From Pyrrhosoma nymphula (Eukaryota > Arthropoda > Insecta > Odonata > Coenagrionidae): 64,000 nt of DNA. The notes under the pieces are model-generated. The model did not search any database. It was not told where the DNA came from and saw only the letters and a program-made list of their open reading frames with translations. The stretch is from NCBI GenBank assembly GCA_963573305.1, contig OY754339.1, positions 8,541,941 to 8,605,940 of the forward strand, written 5' to 3'. The position numbers and the translations under genes are program-made. Of the stretch, positions 46,721-60,100 are shown in pieces (positions within the stretch are counted from its first letter, which is position 1; every line of letters begins with the position of its first letter).

Positions 46721-49258
46721 TGCCGTATTTCTTTGTATACGTTACCATCTGCCGAGACATGAAACTGCTACACTCTGTTCAACTCATAACCTTGCAGCTG
46801 CACTCCTCCACCAAACCGGAGATCTTCAGTCTTTTTTTCTACTACTTTCAGATTTTCCTTTTGTAACACATCCCTCTACCTTTAAGCTTTACTTTAACTT
46901 TTTGTTTACTCTCTTCTCATAGAAAAACATTAGATTCCACTCTGAAGAAATTTTTCCGCGGATTTCATTCGACTACAGTCGGCACTAATTACGCCACAGC
47001 TTTTGAGCAGTGTCATGGAGTTGGATAATTGTAGTCCGACGATGAATATAAATAGTTTTTTTTTTGAAGATAAGTCATATCTAATGCCTCCTTAAAAGGA
47101 CTCGATTAAGAAAGAATTTCTTATTTCTGTGGCTTTCACATTTCCAATCAACCATTGAGTGACGAAGAATAAGGTGGAAGAGATCGATACTGCAAGGGGC
47201 AGGAGAGGGTACAGGCACTGTCAAAAGATTAATCAAAATAGTGCGATTTGGAAGGAAAAGTAAGAGGGAATATATGATAAAGCATTACTTATGCGGCTTA
47301 AGGATGTCGTGATTAATAGAGAAATGATCGATATATGTATATATTTTAATAATTGAATTATCTTGAATAATATTGAGAATACTTTGCTATTAGTGATTGC
47401 TGTGTGCAGCATTTTTGACTTTGTTTAATCGTTTTTTTATTATAATACTCCATTTCAGTTTCATAAAGAATTAATTTATTATTTTGAAGTAATTTTATAT
47501 TTATCAATAAAAATAACAATTTTTCATTAAATTGAATTTCAATTTAGTTAAAGTAATTTGGGTAAAAATGTGTGTTACCCAAATTTACTCCTACCATTAC
47601 TTGAATCAATACAGCATGCTGTCATTGTATAGTAATTGAAAACAAAATAAGTCGGCGTAATAGAAAAACGTTAATGTAAACAGTAGAGTCGATATAAATA
47701 AAATTAGCCATGGAAACAATGCCGCTTGAAAATTTAGAGTAAGGGATGCTAGAATATTCTATTTTGCGGCTTATGGGTTCTCAAGTTGCCCGTTTCCTCT
47801 TCCTCTTTCTTGGATTCAATCCATTCCCTATTCCATATTGTAATATTCGTTTATCCTGGCGAGTAAAGTTTTAAGTTTCTCACTGCATGCGAATAATTCA
47901 CGCTGATATGACGTTTCACTTGAATTTACATTGTTGAGTGAACTTAGCACGGTGATGCAATATGGGAAATAGTAATGCGTTCGACATAGAAGTCGGATTT
48001 CATCTTATCAGACGTATTACCTCGATCGGGTAATGTTGGAGACAATCGTGAGAAAATAGGATGTATTTCTTTCCTAGTGACATATTTATAACCAGGGAAA
48101 AGATTAACGTGATCGTTCACTAGATTACTCTTTGAATTTCCCAATACCCTCATAAGTATCCAACTGAACCCACCTGACGATGTGTTAATCTCAACTTAGC
48201 AAACACTAAATGTTTGTAAAGTGATTGAAAATTGTATTTTTCTCTCCCTATATTACTATTTAGCAATTATATGTCCATGCTCGATGTAAACAAACCTTGC
48301 CATCATTACATTACCCCATTAGTATCAGTGCTCCTGCCAGATTTTTGGGCTTTGGCTTATCTTTATGTCATCAATTCTTATAGTTGTGGATCCTATGATG
48401 GTGATCGGGTGTTTCTCCAACGGGAATTGATAGTCAAATGCCCCTGACCCTGGTATTCCCTTATATTACGGAGCAGATTATCCGTGTTGGTTTAGCATGT
48501 TGTTTGGCTATCATCAAATCATCAGGAAAAACGTTGATTTACATCTAAAACCTGGTTCAAAGTACAGGCACATACGTGTTATAAGCTGGGAAACAATTTA
48601 TCCGACAATGATTTTCGAAGCAAATGGTGTTTCTTATCAATTTTTATCGGTATACTGATACATCACTGACGGCCGAACTTCACTCATACAGACTTGTATT
48701 TGTCCTAAATGTTTCTTCTAAACCAATATATTTAGGTGCATTTTCCATGTCATACTTTGTGTTTTAAATATCTAAACTGTTGTGACTAACTATAATAGCA
48801 TGTCATAACAATCATAACAATATTGTAGTATTGCACTCATATTGTACTCATTACAAATATATCCTTTCTAATTTCACCGTCTATTTTCCCTCATCGTAAT
48901 TTTCCATAGGCTTTCACCCTGGCGAAATTTTGGCGAGATTGATATGCAATTTACTACTGTTTCTATTATATTGTGATTACCAAACCAAGGGATGACGAAA
49001 GTCATTGAAGGAAAAACTCTTTCCCGCCACGTGGGCTTTGGACTATAAGCTCATTTTGAAACCTTGATCTTTGTGACGCTTCGATGGCATGGATAATAAA
49101 TGATAGATTAGATAAATGAATTGCATACTTTTCTTTGATTAAGTCAATTTCGTACTAATTTTGGCCACTGGATGATATCACGATCCGTATTATTCGTAGC
49201 CACCGTACGTAACCTATTCCTTGCGAAAGAATAGTTCCCTATAACTCTTTTCTGTTTT
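46721..49258. other. Intergenic stretch, nothing recognised
   Basis: AT-rich sequence with only short, random-looking frames on both strands. No domain or repeat could be named. Confidence 0.4.
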
Positions 49259-49534
49259 GGGTCATTCCACCTCAATTCAACAAACGTTTGTCCCTTAGGG
49301 TCTCAGATTTTGATATAAATTGGTGTATGGGTACAATATCAACTCAAACTGAATACACTCAAACCGTTTTGTGAAAAAAAAAAATTTGGAGCGAATTATG
49401 CATATTTTCATTTTTTCGCATTCGCACGGTTTGAGTGTATTCAGTTTGAGTTGATATTGTACCCATACACCAGTTTATATCAAAATCTGAGACCCTAAGG
49501 GACAAATATTTGTTGAATTGAGGTGGAATGACCC
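49259..49534. mobile_element. Foldback element, 109-bp arms and 58-bp loop
   Basis: GGGTCATTCCACCTCAATTC... at 49259-49367 is complementary, with few mismatches, to 49426-49534. Both termini start GGGTCATTCCACC. No target-site duplication is obvious. The shape is that of a foldback MITE. Confidence 0.8.
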
Positions 49535-52500
49535 ACTTATTGAAAAGTTGCATTCATTTAGAGCGTATGTTTGTGACTGCTTGGTTAAAAAAAGAAGAAA
49601 CGTGTTTTTAACTACATATTTTAAAGTAAACATAAATATGGCCTATTCGGGACAAAACTTTTACTGAAGTTATCTTTCTTATTGCTATCAGAATGGTTGT
49701 TAGTGATACCTTATGCAGCATCAGTTTTAATAATATTAAAAATGTATAGCTTCCTTTTTAGTACAGTGTTTTATAACACATTTTTAAAAATATATGGAAG
49801 CTTTAGGTTACCCCTAAGATAAATATCTGTGTGGGGGTAACCAAAAGTTACCGTGCAAAAACATGAAAGTAACAAAACAATATATGTACCAAGTTGACAT
49901 CAGTGCTACATTACACGATATCACTATTTACAAATCTGTTTCTGGCTGAAGAAACAATTTCATGCGAACTATTGAACATTATTTCAATATCATCAATTTT
50001 GAAGAGCAATATTTTGACTTGTATTATAAAAAAACATAACATTTTTTCCATGCTGTGGAAGTAGGTTAAAGATCTTTGGTGCTAAATAAACAAAACTTCT
50101 CTGGGATGGGGTAACATATGACCTCGGGGGAAAAACATTGGATTGAACACGAAAGTTGTCAAACTCTAAAAGAATGGTTGACAACTGTCGATCGGGATGC
50201 CGAGGGTGCAGAGGTTGACGTTGGGTGCGGGGTGGTTTTAGGTGTCGGATAAAGAAGAAGTGTGTTACATTTTCAGCTTATTAACACTCAGATTGTAAAA
50301 TGTTTTCAATACTTTTTATAAATAAATAACGTAAAGGCAACATTTTCAGATCGCGAAAAAGTGGAAGAGTGTGTTGGAATCGATTTTTAAAATTAATTGT
50401 TCTCATTATTCTTTTTTTTTTTAGTTTTGCAACCTTATAATATTTGATTATTTATTTAGAAAGAGGGTTGAAAACAATTTATCTTCATTTATGAATATGC
50501 AGAGTATTTATGTGGTAATCTCTTTAGATGTGACTCATGTACTCAGCTCATGGATAGGTATTTGGTATTATTCTTCATTAAGGTCAAGGATTTTTGACAT
50601 TATTTGCATTCATGCAACAAACTTCTGAGCCAATATTTGTGTCAAATGAAAGTAAATGTTACACTATATATTAAACATGATATGCAGTGTCCTGTGAGTG
50701 CTTCCCCGAAGTAATTGAAAGATTATTGGTTGTGGTGCAATTGTGTTGATCTTAAATGAACAATGGTCCTCATTCGCAGTTGAAAAACATAACAGTAGCC
50801 TACTCATGAGTATGAAATTACATGCTATAGCCAGGCTGCATTAGATGTTGTGTCTGTCTTCTCATTTACAGGTTAAAGCTAATTCAATACCATGTATCAC
50901 AGGGATAACTTAATTGTGATTTATTAACCATACAGTAAAACTAAAAACGTCACTTAAGAAATACAGAGGGTTTTTTAGCAAGGAAATTTTCAATCATCCG
51001 CGGCGAGGGGAAAACATTTATTTTTTAAGGAAAACTTGTGCGTCACCTGAATTACACACACACGAATGTGTTTCCCTCAAACGTAATAATAATCTTACGA
51101 TACATTTTTTCCTGTAATTAATATGAGGCTGATAACCGTCACCGATATAAACTTACAAAAAAGAAATATGCGACCCCAGCCACCTGGCACCTACGTGATC
51201 CAGCGTTATGGGGTATATCACGAAGGTAAAAAAAAAGAATAATCTTGCTGGCTCAACAAATTATACGTCTCCTGGAAATATTATCAGCTCATAATTACTT
51301 ATCATGGTCGGACAAGGCAACTGCTGCTATCGTTTTGGAAGTAATGCAATCAGTAGTGAATTTCGCCGGAGAAACTCACTGGATTATTCGCGATAAGTTA
51401 TTTCTTTTAAAAGGTTTTGTGATTCCTCTCACATACTGACGAGACGAAAAGCATTTAAGGAAATAACTGTCACCCCCACCTTGAGAGGAAATTGCGGTAA
51501 ATATAAGATTCAATGCAACTGTTGTCAGATACTCCAATAAGAACGCGATGTTCGGAAGAATATTAATTATAAAATCAACGCAAATAATGAATGTTAACTC
51601 AAAAGACGAAAGTTAACTGAACGAACACACTCACAAATTTTCCTAGACGGCTAAGAATTCAGTGCAGCTCTCTCTGCAGAGTTATTTTATAAAACGGTTA
51701 CATGCAGCATTTACTTTTCATACCTTTTAACAAAGCGTAATCCAGTTTCATTGATAGCCGTGGAAACAAAGCATCTTCAATCAATGTGAGATTTTGGCAT
51801 ATAATATTTTATAATTGTAGACGGCTAACGCGATTTAGAACGATGTAAAACAGGTATGTTATGAAATCAATGCCCTGAAAGACTTTCTGTTGCTACTACA
51901 TGGACTAAAAGAAAAAAAAACCTTCCCCAAGAAAAATCTCGCGAGGTCTAGTGAAATGTTCGACAAGTAATCACAGGGGAGAATGAGGTTATGAAAATGT
52001 AAACGGAAAATAGAAGAGACGAGTTAAAATCTCAGTACCTCCGTTATGCACTGTACATAAAAACATAAAAGCAGCAACATGGTGGTAAAAATGCGTCTAA
52101 TCACTTATGACAACACTAAACAATGTTTTAAATACCAGAATTCGATGGAACCTACTGATTTAACAAAGAAAGTAATGGAAAGTACACAATGTTTTCACGA
52201 TCATATGATATTTACAAATGCTACCATCTTGGATTATTCGATCACGTGATTTGCCTTACCAGCCGACATTGAACGTGTATACTGATTGGCTGCATTATTA
52301 ATGGCCAAGTTTGCTATCATCTTGGACAGGGCCTAGGCGATGTTATTCTTTTAATAATTCATGTATACCACTCTATTGTTTTTTGCTTAATCGTGTCGGT
52401 GCTTAAAGGTCTGTATCACAATTTAATAATGCTATGTGGTACTGTTGATAATACATTTTCCATTAGCCACGTCTTTTTGGTGAAATGTGATGTTACTCTG

Positions 52501-53640
52501 TGAGAAAAGGAATAAGTGATTTTGGTTGCCGGATGCTTTGTTTATGTCTGTCTGTGAAAGAATTTGTCTTTGTTGTCACTTAAGTCCTGCACCGAATATA
52601 TGCTTTTCAATGGGAAAATATCTGTGGAACAACCAAGCAAGGCAATAATAATCGTATTTTTGGACAAAATTTGGGCCTATTCATGAGCAATATTAATGTT
52701 CCAAATCATTTTTGGGAAAAATTGGCGTTTAATTCATGGATATCTTTACGAAAAGTTGATTATTTACTGCGGAAATTGAGAATTTATCATATTCTCACTT
52801 TGATTATGTATATGTAACTGTTAAACTATTAACAATATATGGCCGTCACGTGGATAATCATTTACAGCACAATTAGTTACATGATAGGAAGTTTTCAAAT
52901 CAGCTATTAGAAGATAGGACACGGGTGAAATTATGTCTGTACAGTATTGTTAAGTGAAAGAGTACAGGCATTCTTCATTTAAAATTATCTTTACTATCAA
53001 GGGTGAGAGTCACTGTGAATTGTTTTAGACGAATATTTTGCTCGATTGACCAAATAAGAACGTACAGGCGCTTCATAAATTATCGCGACAAACTGCTTTA
53101 GTGGATTGTGCAGGTCAAAATTATGAAAACTCAAAAAATGTTGCCTAACCTCCATCGTCTCAGGTGACTAGGAGAACTTTCGGTTACAAATCAATATATT
53201 CTTTCTCAGTCAAATAGGACCAAGTTTCACCCTGTACATTCTACAAGCCCGCCTATTCTACAAGCAACAAGTGCGAAATGGTGCTAGAAGCTCCCAATTA
53301 AGGTGGACAAATTTAGGGGTGAATCTAAAACTAGAGTGCAAAATATGCTCAATACCTATGATGGAGCGTACCCTAAAATGATCGTAGTCGTCTGAGACGG
53401 CCCACTATAGCAATCGCATTTCGCTCTCCCAGCGCCGACCTGTACGAACCGTTAGTGTAGTAAGTTGCAATGTTCAATAAATGAATATTCATATGAGGGC
53501 AGATTGGCGAATAGGATCAGATTTTTAAAATAATAAAATGCACGGGAATAGTTTCTATTTTTTCTTTTTACATTAAAAAGCGAAATCTACACACATAGGA
53601 GAGTTGAGACGTTCTGATGACAATGTTTTTTACAATAATT
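49535..53640. other. Intergenic stretch with one short LINE trace
   Basis: Apart from the LINE C-terminal trace near 50040-50165, nothing recognisable was found. ORFs are short and lack domain signals. Confidence 0.4.
50040..50165 (-). mobile_element. LINE C-terminal trace (CR1/L2-like)
   Basis: The minus-strand reading NFRVQSNVFPPRSYVT and QRSFVYLAPKIFNLLP resembles the conserved tail R..RT...S F...AP.LWN.LP found at the end of many LINE RT proteins. It is short and isolated. Confidence 0.5.
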
Positions 53641-53650
53641 ACAATTGCAA

Positions 53651-53712
53651 AACCTGACCTGCAATCGGGATATCTGGGTTCGAATCCCGGTCAGGTCAAA
53701 TGATTTTTTTCA
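53651..53712 (+). mobile_element. tRNA-like SINE fragment with B box
   Basis: GGTTCGAATCC at 53677-53687 fits the pol III B box. It sits in a T-arm-like stem (CTGGG/CCCGG) closed by TGACCTG...CAGGTCA. It lies just past the 3' end of gene C. There is no full cloverleaf, so not a tRNA gene. Confidence 0.55.
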
Positions 53713-53758
53713 CGGCGAATTTCGCCCTCTTTGATGTACAACATTCTGATTACATTAA

Positions 53759-54136
53759 TTACCAACGGAGTAAACTGCCGAAGAACTTCTGCAATGGATC
53801 AGTGTTCACTTTCATTTTTCGGAGGTTTTGCACTATTTTGTCGAATGCGGGATCAGATCTAACGGTGTCCACGATTACTTTGAAGTCTTGGCTTCGAAGA
53901 CGGGCGAGGAGGTCTGGAAACTCTGGGTCGGGCTCACACCTTGATTTGTACCACTCGTACATGTTGTCGAGGGGCAATGTTTCGATGATGTCGTCGACCA
54001 TTCTCATCAGTCCAGATCTGGAAGAATCACTCTCACGGATTGTTTTGGACGAGAATGGTGGTGTCCCCAAAAGTTCCAGGAGATAGTTCACGTAGCCGTA
54101 AAGGTCATATCCTAGATCATCTAAGTACTCCAAAAA
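53759..54136 (-). CDS. Gene C terminal coding exon 3
   Basis: Acceptor CCACAG, then FLEYLDDLGYDLY, 125 codons and TAA at 53759-53761. It aligns along its length with the terminal exons of A and B (LLARLRS and the FKVIVDTV/FKKIVDAV segments), at clearly lower identity. No clear AATAAA was found soon after the stop; tRNA-like SINE sequence begins within about 60 nt. Confidence 0.87.
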   Translation of the reverse strand, partial: FLEYLDDLGYDLYGYVNYLLELLGTPPFSSKTIRESDSSRSGLMRMVDDIIETLPLDNMYEWYKSRCEPDPEFPDLLARLRSQDFKVIVDTVRSDPAFDKIVQNLRKMKVNTDPLQKFFGSLLRW

Positions 54137-57100
54137 CTGTGGAAAGAATAAGGTATAGGCTGTAGAACCTGCTTCTAAATGGGATTAGTATTAGATTAGT
54201 AGTATTAGGTGGTGGCGGGGTTGAGTCCTTGCCTATCAACCCTAGGGTTGTGGGTTCAAATCCCGCCAAGGTAATATTATTAACCCTCAGGGCATGGATG
54301 TGTGTGTTCGTTAATTGAGTTATATGTAAAAGAGGACAAGATATTCCTAATATCGCTCTAATCAAGTCACCATTTTTTTATTAATATGATGAAAACGTTG
54401 ATTAAAAATGCATCAACTAATGAACAGCCAATGTATTCCTTCCTCGGCATATGATAGAGGTTCGGGAGGGGAAGGTGCAAGAAGCATGGTAAAACATTTG
54501 ATCCCTTTCTTAAGGAGGTTCCACCTTAATACGAATTATTTTCATTGAGTTCATACTCTGGTGATTTATAGCAGAAATTGTCCCCTTTAAACAACAAAAT
54601 GCTACCTTTATCGCAAATTAAACTTGGAATTACATGCTTTTAATAGGGAGAAACGATGACACAGTTACTTTATATTGAACAAATTCCCATTTTCGGCGGG
54701 AACTGTTTATAAGAAGCGAAAAATCCTGGAAAATCGAATAAATATTAAAAAATAGTCATACATTCTACTTATTTGTTGAGTTATCAGCTAATAACAGCGA
54801 TAATTGAAGTAAAAATGTCGCTATTCCAAATAAATGGCGCTGCTGTAGGTTTCTATGGCTATAAAAAAGTGTTCATTACAAAATGTAATCCTGAAATAAT
54901 CTGTGTATTTTGTAGCTTTTATTATTTTTTTAATAGGTAACGTATGTCATCAGCGAAAGGCGATTTTATTGAACCAATTAATAATATAGTTGGAATTTAG
55001 TATTTGTTATGACTCACGCAGTCACGGTGGAACCTCCGTAACAATATACGTATAAACCACCCTAATAATTTTTAATATTTTTATTGGAAGATTTGGGAGT
55101 AATTATAATAACATTTAATACCTGAAGACCGATGTTCAATCGGATAGTAACATTTAAGCGAATTCATGAATAAATCACTTGTGCTGAGTGCGCGAATTAA
55201 TTGTACGCAGCCTCGTTGAAAATCACGTTTTCGCAAGTCCATCAATCGCTTACTTATCTGGTTTTTGATGTATTCCTAGTATCATTGATTTAAGTGTATT
55301 TTGTCAAGTTTTACTGCATTAAAGTAAAGAAAATGCATCTTGAAGTCTCCATTACTTTACATGATTTGGCCCAGAATTCTTTTCTGGGTTAGAACTCGGT
55401 TCCTAAACGCATATTCTCTTAAGTTGGGTTTAAACTGGCAAGTTTATTGCTCAAGCTACTCGCAGCAAGGGACTTTTGAGGTATACTATTGCTCGATCAA
55501 ATGGCTCTGAACCCTTTTTAAGTTTCGGAAATTCGCTTGCAGAAGCGTATTGTTGTCAATGTAAACAGCAGCCAATCTGGACTCAATTTTCTTCCTAATA
55601 AATTCACCGCAAGCTCTTGTAGAAGACGAGTGACTAACTTGCTGGTGTAAATCCGCCTTAAGGTCAGACCATTCCCAATACTTTTCTCCTGCCTGAAACT
55701 ATCATGGTGTCTAATCTAAATCTGATCCATGCAAAACTGCCGTTTTTGGTGATGAATTTAGCACACATACGTTCATAAAATTATTGATTCCTTTAGAATA
55801 TAGCATAACAGACACGTTTCAAGAGACGTTTTGCTCTTTTAGTTCTTCCGTTTCACCCATAAACTGAGATATCAACTTGCGTTATTAATGATGCGCATTG
55901 GCACTTCACCCCGGTAAGCGGTTGCATTTTCAGAGAGCAGGAAAACCACTCTTTCAGCACAAAAATGTAAATTATAAATAGGGGTTTTAGGTCGATGGTT
56001 TTAAAAATGGATGCATAATAACAAATTGGAATTATCAGGCATTCTCCAAATCTATGCAATGAGCAGCTTTTTACACATACCTCCCCACTACTTCCTGGGA
56101 AATTTTCGCTGAAAAACGTTGACTTTTTTCATATTACCACCCCTTAATTTAATTGTTTTCGACAAGCATTGTATGTAAATTTTTCTTGTTATCATTTTCA
56201 TGTTAATACTTTTTTTACCCTCTTTTCATTTTTTTTAAATTTCCTTTTTGAAATTTTTTGGATGTAAACATTTATTTAAAATCAAATTTAATGTTCTTTA
56301 TCTAACAATGACAACAATATAATATATGTAAACCAACTAATACACCTGACGATGTCATAAAATTGGTGAAGCGCGTTGTGTGTTTAAAAAATAAAAAGTG
56401 TATAAAAGTACAAAACTTTATTGAAATGAATATTAAAAGTTTCTACAAAGTAGAGCCAGAAGCTGTGGATTTTACTAAATATGGTATTTATAACTTAAAC
56501 TCGTTCCAATACTTACGAAATGCCTATACATGCATGTTGATTTCACGAAAAAGTAATTATAAATGCGTTATATATCCACTATGAGTACATTTAATTAGAA
56601 AGTGCGTTATTAGGTTTGCATGTATTATTATTGCATTCTTCTATATTATTTATATATTTACTTTTCGTGTATCCCTTGTGCACTGAAGTGATGAATACCA
56701 CCATGAAAACATTATCTGACTCGACCGGGATTGAACGCGATTCATCGTCACCGGGTTCAACGAAACCAATACGACAGTAATTTAACAAACCTCTTGAAAT
56801 GTCTAAGTAGATAGAAGACTGTCCTTGCTTTGACTGTGTTGCTAATTGAATAAAAAATCTTTGAGGAACTTTCATCTTCGCAGTTTTCGGAAAACGGTGT
56901 CAATTGTACCATGCTTCATCAGAATAATGGTTCTGTGGATTTCTTGAATCTCATGTGTTCCTTTTCCTGTTCTCTACGAATTGCTGATACATCATCATAT
57001 TCAATGAATGAAACTATTAAATGGATATAGATAACATCGCTCGCAAAGTTAAAAGTGGAAGAATTTAATTTATTGGTTATTAAAACGTAATCATCAGTTG

Positions 57101-60100
57101 CCTCCTCCGTACAAAATCGTATACCTATTTTTTTATAATAGCAAGTTCAAGTATTCAAACGACTTCAGGAATACCGACATGCAACAATGAAAAAATTACG
57201 GTCGTAAACATTGTGCATGAATTTGATGAATATTCAGTCAAATAATTACAATTGGTATGACCAGAAATTTTAGTAAAATAATCAATAAATAAAATATAGG
57301 CTTACTGGAAGACTATTAATTCGTATGAATTGGCGGTCATTTCAAGCTCTGATTGGAGAATAAACAAACGATTTATCATTATTGTCTAAATGGTGCTATG
57401 AATTTCGAACTATAATCAATTAGAGGTACAATCGATCGTCATCAAACAAATCAGTCGTTATTGGTGACTAGGAACAATAGCTTTATGTCTTCGTCAGCAG
57501 GTACTGTCTAGTACTGTCTGTTTCTCAAGACCCCCGTGTAAGATGCTCAAACACGTAATAAATAATAAATTGAGTGAAAAATTGCAAACAGACTCGTGCT
57601 ACAGATAAATCTAGAACATTTCCGCTACTTCTCGCCTGATATCATTGCATTACTTGGACATAGGGTTATTAATTTCTTCCTGAAACTTTGCAACTTCCTT
57701 TGCTGCGTAAACGTATGTCTTACCTTTTTCACTTCCGGTAACTCCTTTACTCTTAAGATCATTTCTCGGAATTCATCGGATTGAAGGTCGCTTAAGAGAC
57801 TGAAGACATCGTGGTTGCCTTGCATGTACTTGAGTAAAATGTTTATTATATCGTCTAATTGGATGAAATGCATCAGGTCCATCGCGATATCATCCAGGCT
57901 TCTTATATGTCGATGCCCTTTGTTTTCTGATAGCTTCGTGGATGTAGTCTCTTGTTGGTTGTATCCTTCTAAAAAACATCACATTTGATTGATAAAATTT
58001 GTTTAAAACTTCGCTAGTAGTGCATCATTACTACTAGTTATTATGAGAGGTGATTTACTGGTAAATATAGGCTTATGTGGAAGTATCTATAATAGTACTA
58101 GTACAAATTCTATAGTAAAATTGTATTAGTACAAATTCTACCATTTGAATAAAAACCTTGGTGCAAAAAATGGATAAAAATATGGATAAAAACTTCGTAA
58201 AATATGGATATCTTTCACTTCTACGAAGTCAAGCCCGAAAAAATCAAATTTATTATATGGAAGTAGGAATACCTATCAATCAATCACAGGTAAAGGTCCT
58301 TTTCGCCCTTCGCTATTTCATGCTTCAGCTCAGCATACGTCCTACCTCTCTTCAGCCCGTCCATAAAGCCTATTATTATCTTTCATTCTATGCCTCCCTC
58401 GCCCAACATCTTTCCGCCTATCACGGCCATCAACCCCCATTTAAATAAAGTATATCAAATGATTTTCATACATTATTCTATTGATGATTTGAATTATTTT
58501 TGTTTTTCTTAACTAGAAAACGTTCTTTTCGATGAATAAAGCTAGTCGCACCTCGCCTTCCCATAAGAACCCATGTAATTTCATGCCCACTTCCACATCA
58601 AATGTCATAAGAAATCTGCGGTAAATAATTTTGAAAAAAATCAGGTAACGTTAAGACAACATAAGTAATGCTTCCAGCAAGTTTCGTCGAATTCCCTCAA
58701 GTTGAATGTGGAACCACCGAACGTCCTTAAGTTGTTCTACCTGCTACAGTTCTGCTTTTATGTCCAGCCTCTTTTTCTTGTTTCCAGAAAATCTGATTAC
58801 TTAATTGTTTTATTATGATTGGTCTTTATTCCTCTTTTCATTGCAAAGTTCTGGATGGTCGGCTAACCAACACCTGGTCGTCAGCAAATCGAACCGAGTT
58901 TATCAGCTGCCCTACTTAGGAACTGAAAGTAAATGTAAAAAAATATGGCACGTGTGACTGCACGAATCTTTGCGGTGTCTACAATGAGGAGGTGCATCAA
59001 CAAAGGTATCATGTACAAAATTCACTAGTTCATAATTAACTTTGTGGTATTCCATTATGTTTGTCGATCAGTATCTGTAACTAATTTACTTAGTTACATG
59101 TTACTAAACATATATCAATTAATGCCTGATGATGGTGATTATTCACTGACACCCGGGTCGCTTAATTTAAATAAAAGTGGTATTAGTGACAGATATTCAT
59201 CGACAAAAAAAAAGTATCATGTACAAAGATAGAAATCAAAGAGAATTTAATCGTAACTTGCAGAAATATTTTCCATTTCTGTCATAGGCTCAACTCTATA
59301 AAGATCAATATGATCAGCTATACTTATTAAGGTATGTACCTATTTAAAAATAGCAGGGTTACTGAGACCCTGAAGAGAGATTCTTCGCCTGCCCAAAATA
59401 TCTCTCTTTCATAGTAGTTACTCATCACTAAATGAATTGCTCTACCCGTCAAATAAAAAAAACTCTATTTTATGTCTTGCGCTAAAACCATCCATATTTA
59501 TCATTTTTATGCATAATGCCTAGGCTTCATGAAAGTGTATTGAATTTTCACTCTTTACTTTTCTTGAATTATTGATTAATTTTCTTGGTTAATACAAAAT
59601 GCTGATATAATATTCATTCATTACAGTAATCTACCGGTTAGAGGTAGGTTGTGATGAAGAGTCAGAGAATATCCAACAAACTCTTACACGTGCAGTGCCC
59701 TTTCTATCTCTAGTATTTCTTTCTTCATCTCAGCATAAGCCCTACCTTTCTTCAACCCGTCCATAAAACTTATTCTCTTCCTTCCCCTTCCCCGCTTGCC
59801 CAACATCCTTCCCTCTATCACGGCCTTCAGCAAACCATCGCCCCTCATTACCCCTTCCAGCCACTTACCCTGCCTTCCCCTAATCTCATCTATAAGTTTC
59901 CTCTCCTCGCCCACCATGTCAAGCACTTCCTCATTTGTCTTCCTTTCCGCCCAACGCACCTTTTCCATCCTCCTCCACACCCACATCTCAAAAGCCTATT
60001 TTCGTCTTTCTTTCTCAAGGTCCACGTTTCTGCCCCATACAACGCCACACTCCATATCAAGCTCTTCACCAGCCTCTTTTTTACATCCTTACTTAAGGTC

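Noticed and set aside
53651..53712. Possible tRNA gene
   Set aside because: Only a B box and T-arm-like stem are present. There is no D arm, anticodon arm or A box in the right place, so a SINE fragment is more likely.
58158..58448. Plus-strand 96-codon frame
   Set aside because: Its second half is the antisense of a decayed RTE-like LINE tail.
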